Shown: positions 56,201-64,000 of the stretch, one piece after another
Layout of the letters: each line of letters begins with the position of its first letter
Numbering within the stretch: the stretch's first letter is position 1
DNA from: Xestospongia muta
Taxonomy: Eukaryota > Porifera > Demospongiae > Haplosclerida > Petrosiidae
Assembly: GCA_963693285.1 (NCBI GenBank)
Contig: OY848918.1
Coordinates: 12,138,960 to 12,202,959 of the forward strand
Direction of reading: 5' to 3'
DNA length: 64,000 bases
Position numbers and translations under genes: made by a program
Notes under the pieces: model-generated
Told to the model about the DNA's origin: nothing
What the model saw: the letters and a program-made list of their open reading frames with translations, nothing else
Databases searched by the model: none

Positions 56201-59200
56201 AAAGCATTTGTCGACTACTGGGTTACTCTGAAAAAGGTCAGACCCTATTGTTACATTGCAATATTCCATACAGATTATAGGCTATCAAGGGAATACAGGA
56301 TCATTTTTGGACTTGCCTCTTTTGCCTTTATTTCCATATGAATTTTCCTGGTGTCCTGAGGACTCTTTCTTAAAATGTCAAATGTGGCCCATTGACTGCC
56401 AAATCGACCATATTCATAATGCTTATGTTTATGCTGGTGTTACTTGTCAAGGTTAGAAAATGAAGGATCAACTGTATCTTTTATAACTTTGTTAGCTTTA
56501 TGTAAACATGGTGACATACGTCTCACTGGTTCTTCCTATGACACAGTTGGACAAGTGTATATATGTCTTAATGGTACCTGGGGTACCATATGCAGTGATG
56601 ACTGGACTGAAAATGATTCTAGTGTAGTCTGTAGATATCTAGGATATTCTCCATATGGTACACAATTGAGTATAAGCAAGACCAGCTGGTAATTGCATTC
56701 TCTTATATTCTACAGGTGCTACCAGCTTTCCTCCTGGCATTTATTTCTCATACAATAATGTTGTACCAGTTTATATCTCACTTCTTAACTGTACTGGTAA
56801 TGAATCTAGTGTTCTAGACTGCTACCATGAGCTTGCTACCTCACAGACCTGTGATCATACTCATGATGCAGCTGTGATTTGTCGATGTTAGCATCCACTT
56901 CAAAGTTTCACATTATTTACAATAATATCTTTGCAGATACCAATGGTACAGTCGACTTATTTTGCAATGACGGTGATGTACGCTTAGTTGATGGAGTCAA
57001 CGAACTTGGGGGACGTGTTGAAATGTGTTATAATAAATTTTGGGGATCAGTTTGTCATCAAAAGTGGCAGACTGGTGATGCTGATATAGTATGCAAACAA
57101 CTGCACTTTCAACCAACAGGTATATACCAAAAATTTACTTTTAATATCTCCAGCAAAATTTCTATTTTCTAATGAACCTTTGTTGTACACACACTGATAA
57201 GACTCCTTACTTTTCATTCCAGGCTCAGTTGTATATTCTCACAGTTATTTTGGTCATGGAGCGAGTCCTAATATAATTTCTACCTTGATCTGTTCGGGAA
57301 CTGAGAACTCGCTATTAGAGTGTGATAATGACAAATACTATGCCCTATTTAGTTGTGGAGATGGTTCTGTAGCTGGGGCCATCTGTCTAGGTATGACACA
57401 ATCATCGCTTCAGATAGAAAGTTTGTTTTCTCTCGTTTGACAGAATCTTGTTCAAATGGTAAAATAAGACGTAGTGGTTCTCTTAGTGCATACACTGGGC
57501 GTGTTGATTTTTGTGCTAAGCATATATGGACATCAGTATGTAATGTTAACTGGGGACTTAAGGAGGCGAAAGTAGCATGCAGAGAAATGGGACTCTCTCC
57601 TTATGGTAAAGAAGAATACTTTGTTATAAGGACATTGTGACTTTGCTTTGTATATATAGGGGCTATACCTACTTATAACTGTTTTATTGAAGATCAATTA
57701 TCATTTGGTATTACTAATATCAAGTGTACAGGTTTTGAACAGCGACTGGTCAATTGTTCCCACAATAATAGTGCTGTATATGACTGTAGTACACATAAAG
57801 ATGCTGGTGTCATTTGTCAAGGTAACAGCTATCATATCAATGAGTTATTTTGCATTGATGTTATTATTGTGATAGCTTATGTTCAGCGAGCTCAATGTAC
57901 TGATGGTGAAGTCAGACTTGTAAATGGTGATGCTTCTTATGAAGGTAGAGTTGAAGTTTGCATCAATGAAGCTTGGGGAACAGTCTGTTCCGATGATTGG
58001 GATAACACTGAAGCTCAGATTGTCTGTATTCAATTAGGATATTTACCACTAGGTTGAGTATATTAATTATGCAAAATATTGCATAGTTTTATCATTTGTC
58101 CTACAGGAGGAAGAGCAAAAGTTAATGCTTACTTTGGTCCCGGAACTGGTCCTACATTGTTAACTAATCTTGCATGTAGTGGCAGTGAGTCATCTTTATT
58201 ACAATGCCATCGGCATTTTTGTGAGGCATATCCATGTTCTCATGACAAAGATGCTGGAGTCATCTGTGAACGTAAGAGAGTACAGTAAATTACTCCATTA
58301 CTTATTATGATCTTCTCTCATGCATAGCTTATTGCACTGATGGTGATATTAGACTAGGAGATGGTGCAGTGTTAAGAGGAAGAGTAGAAGTTTGTATTAA
58401 TGGTACATGGGGTACAATCTGTGATCATCATTGGACACAACAAGAAGCTAGTGTAGTCTGTTCCCATTTGGGATATTCATCATATGGTATTTCACTTGTA
58501 CACTCATGTCTATTTAGATTTTTACAATGTTATTAGGTGCAATAGCAGCTTCAAATCTCTTTATTGATTATGAATGGCCTGTAATGATTAATGGTCTTTT
58601 TTGTTCGGGAAATGAGTCTAGAATGTGGGATTGCATGTATGAGAGAGTTAGCAATGAACAGAGTTGCTCTCAAATTAATGATGCCTCCGTTTTGTGTGCA
58701 AGTAAGTAGAACTTTCTCTTACGTTTTCTTTATTATTATTCGGTATACCAATCACCAGATGGCTCAGCTGAGTATAGTAACTGCTCTGATGGTGATATCA
58801 GACTTGTTGGAGGACGAAATCATACAGAAGGCAATGTACAGATATGTTATAATAGTGCCTGGGGCTCAGTATGCAGCAACAATTGGGAAACAAGTGATTC
58901 TGATGTGGTCTGTCGAGAGTTAGGATATCAACCTTATGGTACAACTCTTATGATAGTAACTTTATTGTTTTTAATATTCTTCTTAGGTTCAACTTATTAT
59001 ATTAATGACTATTTTGCAGTTGCCAATAGACTTTTCTTTTATGGTACATTCTCTTGTTCTGGTGAAGAGAAACGTCTCATTGACTGTTTTAATAATGGTT
59101 ACAGTAGTTTACTAACCTGTAATGACAATAATGTGGCCGGTGTCCATTGTGAAGGTACTATATATACCAAGTTCATGTATATGCAATGTATAAAGCTTGG

Positions 59201-62200
59201 TTAGTTGGGATGTGATGATAAGTGATATGCACACCCTGTTATATAGAGGAGGTTTTTAGAGGAATGTGGGTTATCTTCAAAAACCATTCAACACCTATTA
59301 TGCCACCTAATTTTTCATACCATTATATAATAATCTTGGTTTATAATTTCATCAAGAAATATTTAAAATACTTTGGTTTCAGTTTCTTGTACAATAACTA
59401 TAACATTGATTGTTAAGGGCAAAAGCCACATACAGTTGTTCTTGACTTTCAATGATACCTTTTGGTAGGTGTGTGCACTGATGGCAAAGTACGTTTGCGA
59501 GGTAGTAGAAATGAACTTATTGGTCGAGTAGAAGTATGTGTTAATGGTACATGGAGCACTGTATGTGATCAAGACTGGGATGACAATGATGCTGCTGTTA
59601 TTTGCCGACAACTGGGACATTCCTCATATGGTAGAAACAATAAATGAACTTGTTGTATAAAGATATATTATTTCATCTGTTGTTACAGGATCAATGGCTG
59701 CTTATGGCTCCCTTTTATCAGAGAATTATCCTACTAGAGTATATAGTGTGAACTGTATTGGTAATGAGAGCACATTGTTTAGATGTTCCATTCAACTCAC
59801 TCCTAAAGAAGTTTCATATAATCAATGTGATAACAATGATGCAGGCGTGATATGCCAAAGTAATTAATACCATAGATATTAGAATACCTGTGTACTATTA
59901 GTACAAACAGTGAAACTCTTTTGAAACAGTGAGAAACATTACTATCATCTGTGGAGTATTTGTAGTATCCTCCTAAGTATGAACACCCTTGAATTAAGAT
60001 ACAATGACACTTCTTTATGACAGTAACTTTAAAATTGCAAAGAGATGTTATTATTGTAAAGACTAAATAACAGACAAAAATATATGAGACTATAGACCAA
60101 AACAATCTAGAATAAATTAACTAAGATCATTCTTTATAATTATGGGAGGTTCAACTGCAATTAAGTTGGACTCAAAAATGTTACATTATGGAAAGCTCTC
60201 TTCTATCTCCTTTAGCTAAAGACACATTGTATTCAAACTGTACTAATGGTGAAGTCAGATTAGCAGATGGCCCAACTTCAAATCAAGGAAGAGTTGAAGT
60301 TTGCATCAATAATGTTTGGGGAACTGTTTGTGATCGTGGATGGGACACACTGGATGGGAATGTAGTCTGTAAACAACTTGGATATCAAGCATATGGTATG
60401 GAATAGTCTAAAAATATTACCTTTTTTGACTCATTTTTAATAGGTTCACAACCAAAGTACTGGTCTTTGTATGGTCCTGGTAGCAATAGTTCTATTATGT
60501 TAGCTGATTTGGCTTGTAAAGGCTCAGAAGATAACTTATTAGATTGTGACAGAAATTCTTATGGAGTGTTACAATGTTCAAGTGATCAAATTACTGGAGT
60601 TGTGTGTGAAGGTATTATTATCTTTAGTTAATAAAGCAGAGAAATGAAAACATTCTTTTCTCACAGAACTTTGTACTGATTTAACAGTGCGCATAGTAGG
60701 CAGCCCATTTCCAAATATAGGACGTGTCGATCTCTGTAGAGACAAAACATGGCACACAATTTGTTCACTGCAAAGCAAAGTGTCCTCTATTATATGTCAA
60801 CAATTAGGATACTCATCTCATGGTTAGTCTTGCTATAGAATCACGCACATGCACAAACTGTAAATTGTCATTACAAGACCTTATGAAATAACTCAGACAC
60901 TGTAAGCAAATATTATAATTTTTATCTCTTTTAAAGGTATCATTGGCTTAAGAGATAGCTTTCCTGACTCTACTCTACCCTCTTATAAAGGCTACATTGA
61001 CTGTCCTCAACAGTCCAGGTCATTGTCTGAATGCACATTTGATGATGTTGGTTTTATTCTTCCTGAATGTGAAACATCCGACTATGGCTTAATCTGTCAG
61101 GGTAATTTATAGTAAAATTGAAATATCTATTATCTATTGTACTGATTTTCCAGATTCTAGTGTTGCTATTAGTAATTGTAGCCATGGTGATGTTAGATTA
61201 GTTGGTGGTAGAACGTTGACTGAAGGCCAAGTTGAGATCTGTATTGATAAAGTTTGGGGGGCAGTCTGTGATAAAAAATGGGACTACGTTGATGCGAATA
61301 TAGTCTGTTCCATGCTCGGATTATATCCCTCAGGTAATAATAATACATATATAAGTAATAGTAACCATTACTTCCTCATATTTTTTTCCATGGTCCGGCA
61401 GGAGCCATAGCTCGTTATGGGACTTTTTATGGTCAGAGTTCTAGTACGGGGGCTATTTTTATGTCAGGTCTAGCTTGTACTGGATCTGAACTGAACTTAC
61501 TCAGTTGTAGTAGAGACATATATGGTGCAGCATATTGTAGATACTACGAAGAAGCTGGAGTGAAGTGTCAAGGTTAGTTCAAACATTTGATGGACGTTTT
61601 TACTTATTTTTACGATATTTTATACTTAGCAGCATGTGCTTGACATGTACTCTATACTATGTGCAAATGATATTATGTTGGTACAATTATTACAGGGTCT
61701 TACCCGGTGATTCCCAGTCGTACTTTTGGTTCCATATTTGGTGGGGAGGTTTTGTTTATTTCTGGACCTAATTTTCAGCCTCAAGATAAAGTGGCTTGTG
61801 TATTTGGTGTTATAGAAATTGATGGCATCTATCTCTCTGAAAAACAGTGTCTCTGTATTGTACCTCCAGCCTCTCATATTGGTCTAACAGACTTGATCAT
61901 TAGAATAACACGTGATGTGGCTGTTTTGAGTGGTATCACTCAATATAGATATGGTAAAATGTTATCATTCTAATGTACAATTAAATATACTTTCTACTAG
62001 TTTCTCCATTTATTAATGTTGTTGAAGAGCCATTTAATATTATTAGCAATGAGTTTGCTCTTGGTACTGGAGAATCTATTAACATCACTTGGAACCCCAA
62101 TGATTTTACAGAGGGTCTTGTAAACATTGACGATGTAAAAGTCGATATTACTATAGTAAGCTAACTGGCTTAGAGTGATGTCAATCTCTCTCTCTCTCTC

Positions 62201-63841
62201 CCCCCCTCCCCCCCCCCCTCTCTCTCTCTCTTTCTCTCTCCCTCTCTCTAGATACTGTTTGACAGTGAGGCTGAAGAGTGGGAAGAAGAAACACCTCTTG
62301 CATCAAATATACTGAATTCAGTGGGACAAGCTACAGTAGTTATTCCAAACTATTCACATATTGACACTTTGACTGTAAGACTAGTTCAGTTTAAGATGTC
62401 AACAACCATCATCACAAGAAACAGTATTCCAGAAAACTTAGCAACTGTTCTTAGTAAAGTGACTAAATCTGTTCTCAGATATCTTGTGAAAAGAATTGAT
62501 AGAAATACAAAGAAACGTCTTGCTTGTGAGCGGTGGTATGAGTATGATGATGGAGTGATAAGTGAGATACCACTACCACCATGTCCATGTACTATGAACC
62601 AAATGAACAATGATGATCGTTATACCAAAGAGACAACATTTCAGTTTGTTGTGAGTCAAGTATTCTTTCAAAAACCCAAAGCTGTTAGTTGTTTCAGGGA
62701 AAGAAACATTGGGTGAGTGTTTCAAATCATAGGTATAGTTTGATGACTGAACATTTTCTCATTCAGTTCTTACCATCCAAGTCAACAGTGTTGCTATGAC
62801 AACAAAGGTCAACTTTTGACAGGGATAGGTGGAGGTCGAGCCTACAAAGTCTATCCTAACAACTGGGCATCCATCGTAGGTTAGCAATTGAAATGAATCA
62901 ATGATATTGTGATTACAAATTCATCAATTTTTAGGCCATTTGAGATTTGACGTGACACCTTTTTATTTGTGTTGCTCTGGATTTTTCAAAGCATGCAATC
63001 GTTATTACTCCAGGAGACCAAATGATGACTGTTCGGAATGGCCAGACAGAACAGCAAGAGGTATATCATTACCCAATAGTAATATAGGAGTTTTGTCATA
63101 TAGTAGGTGTTCTGTTATTGAGAAGTAGTACATTTATTATTACTTGATCTAGTATGCATAGACCATTTCCCTCTATTTCTGACGATAATAACTGATGACC
63201 ATATGAGAAATTGTACATACACCTGTTATTGCATGTGGTATCCTCCTATAACAATAGCATTCCATTTATTATAGGTCGAGTTTTTGGTGATCCTCATATG
63301 GTAACACTAGATGGATACAAGTATACATTCAATGGTCATGGAGAATTTATACTTCTTCAGTCATTGGATAAATCCCTCAATATACAAGCACGTATGACCG
63401 AACCACCCATTAACAATCATACCAATCAGCTCTTGGACGATGAAGGTGGAACTGTTATATCTGCAATAGTTGCCAAACATAAAGACTCTGATACTGTACA
63501 GTTTGAATTGATTGACAACAAAATGATAGCATTAGTTAATGGAGATGAAATTGACTTCACTAAACTGTCAGAACATGAGTTTAGAAATCTCACTGTGATT
63601 AGCAAAGACAATAGAACTTTGTTAGCTGTGCTAGCTACTGGCGTGACTATTACAGCCATAGAACAAGTGGTACTATTAGATGTCACGGTAACTATATCTG
63701 TTAAATATTATCATAAAACACAAGGTCTGTTTGGTCGGTACAATGGAAACAAAAGGGACGATCTCCTACCAAAGAATAGTACCATTAGTCTACCACTGAA
63801 CTCTACTATAGAGGAGATACACAGTAAATTTGGATTGACTT
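47267..63841 (+). CDS. Giant 26-SRCR/IPT/AMOP/VWD receptor (3' end beyond window)
   Basis: About 3503 residues are visible in 58 exons. A signal peptide ([18 protein letters not shown]) leads into 26 SRCR domains (to about residue 2943), an IPT-like domain, AMOP and VWD. Exons 1-30: 47267-47347, 47399-47531, 47578-47742, 47816-48178, 48275-48436, 48703-48864, 49215-49394, 49952-50119, 50170-50340, 50392-50553, 50652-50831, 50878-51048, 51146-51316, 51369-51533, 51589-51771, 51895-52053, 52151-52309, 52360-52524, 52571-52753, 52934-53098, 53154-53312, 53884-54045, 54094-54270, 54320-54469, 54577-54741, 54798-54962, 55163-55342, 55402-55566, 55623-55787, 55835-55999. Each SRCR normally uses two exons and introns are phase 1 from exon 2 onward. 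Scavenger-receptor domains of this type bind proteins or glycans outside the cell. A role in aggregation or self/non-self recognition is inferred. By analogy with copies B and C, EGFs and a membrane helix should follow. Confidence 0.9.
53390..53860 (-). mobile_element. Possible retroelement remnant in an SRCR intron
   Basis: The unusually long intron between exons 21 and 22 contains, on the minus strand, [17 protein letters not shown]. This resembles the Cys/His zinc-knuckle-like motif near the 3' end of non-LTR retrotransposon reverse-transcriptase ORFs (C-x2-C plus DHLL). Only this short stretch is recognisable and no flanking duplication was found. Confidence 0.35.
56054..61572 (+). other. 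SRCR domains 16-26 of the giant receptor (exons 31-52)
   Basis: Exons 31-52: 56054-56236, 56281-56451, 56496-56657, 56716-56886, 56937-57119, 57223-57390, 57444-57605, 57660-57821, 57876-58052, 58107-58271, 58328-58486, 58537-58701, 58759-58938, 58987-59154, 59469-59630, 59689-59859, 60216-60395, 60444-60611, 60667-60822, 60937-61101, 61154-61333, 61402-61572. Odd-numbered domains typically carry GRVEVCxNGxWGTxCSDxWDxxDASV and a short second half. Even-numbered ones typically start (N)C(T/S)DGDVRL and have a second half of the YFGxGxGP type. SRCR25 (60667-61101) is the most diverged, with [11 protein letters not shown] and a reduced WDxxDAS segment. Confidence 0.85.
61696..63841 (+). other. 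C-terminal IPT-AMOP-VWD module of the giant receptor (exons 53-58)
   Basis: Exons: 61696-61953 (IPT-like, [12 protein letters not shown], with KVACVFG and CLCIVPP), 62001-62155 and 62252-62712 (linker and start of AMOP, with ERWYEYDD and PPCPCT), 62767-62879 and 62935-63060 (AMOP, QQCCYD and FYLCCSG), 63275-63841 ([22 protein letters not shown]). The VWD exon is 567 nt, the same as in copies B and C, and ends in the same place (FGLTC/FGMTC, then gtaagt). The linker and the second AMOP half are each split by an intron that B and C lack. The next exon lies beyond the window. Confidence 0.9.
62179..62250. repeat. (CT)n/C-rich tract at the exon 55 acceptor
   Basis: TC dinucleotides interrupted by C runs fill most of the intron before the AG at 62250-62251. 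They serve as the polypyrimidine tract. Confidence 0.95.
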
Positions 63842-63869
63842 GTAAGTATTTTTGATATAAAGTGCTCTA

Positions 63870-64000
<131 letters not shown>

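Overview
The window looks like an AT-rich, intron-dense animal genome, most likely a demosponge (Amphimedon-like). That assignment is inference. It rests on compact genes with short GT-AG introns, many (GA)n microsatellites, metazoan genes (CBS, SELENOS, UFC1), and giant multi-SRCR and IgGFc-binding/AMOP/VWD receptors of the kind abundant in sponges. Nothing here is prokaryotic. Gene models were assembled by hand from splice signals, conserved reading phase and comparison between paralogues.

Layout. (1) 1-30232, minus strand: a tandem segmental array whose unit is [cystathionine beta-synthase, then an IgGFc-binding/IPT/AMOP/VWD/EGF transmembrane gene]. The rightmost CBS (25568-30232, 16 exons) is intact. 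Two further CBS copies (1125-4209 and 12862-14827), plus smaller scraps at about 11871-12527 and 25085-25210, lack the first four exons and are broken. Two receptor genes are complete (4925-11647 and 18602-24883, 14 exons each) and a third runs off the left edge (1-778). A 3.3-kb block between units (14828-18130) holds DNA transposons and a broken coiled-coil gene. (2) 30387-34651, plus strand: selenoprotein S, with an in-frame TGA for selenocysteine and a recognisable SECIS, is divergent from CBS across a 154-bp promoter. UFC1 (UFM1-conjugating enzyme) follows 268 bp after the SELENOS stop. (3) 34652-40600: mostly non-coding, with microsatellites, a foldback element, a MITE, a PHD-like ORF and possible decayed minus-strand exons. 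(4) 40611-42243, minus strand: a short secreted IgGFc-binding protein, with a 5' pseudogene fragment of a relative at about 45421-45710. (5) 43204-45098: a higher-order tandem repeat (557/575-bp dimer). (6) 46616-47125: a TTAA-flanked terminal-inverted-repeat element. (7) 47267 to beyond 63841, plus strand: a giant receptor with signal peptide, 26 SRCR domains, then IPT, AMOP and VWD; 58 exons are visible and it continues past the window.

How it fits together. The minus-strand receptors and the SRCR giant share the same C-terminal module (IPT-like, AMOP, VWD), including a VWD exon of exactly 567 nt in all of them. Their N-terminal recognition regions differ: an IgGFc-binding domain in one set, 26 SRCRs in the other. 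This looks like a cluster of cell-surface adhesion or recognition receptors evolving by N-terminal exon shuffling and tandem duplication. An allorecognition, aggregation or immune role is inference. The 26 SRCRs form 13 A-B pairs with phase-1 introns, and the IgGFc paralogues carry a variable tryptophan-rich insert. These are the most interesting signals in the window.
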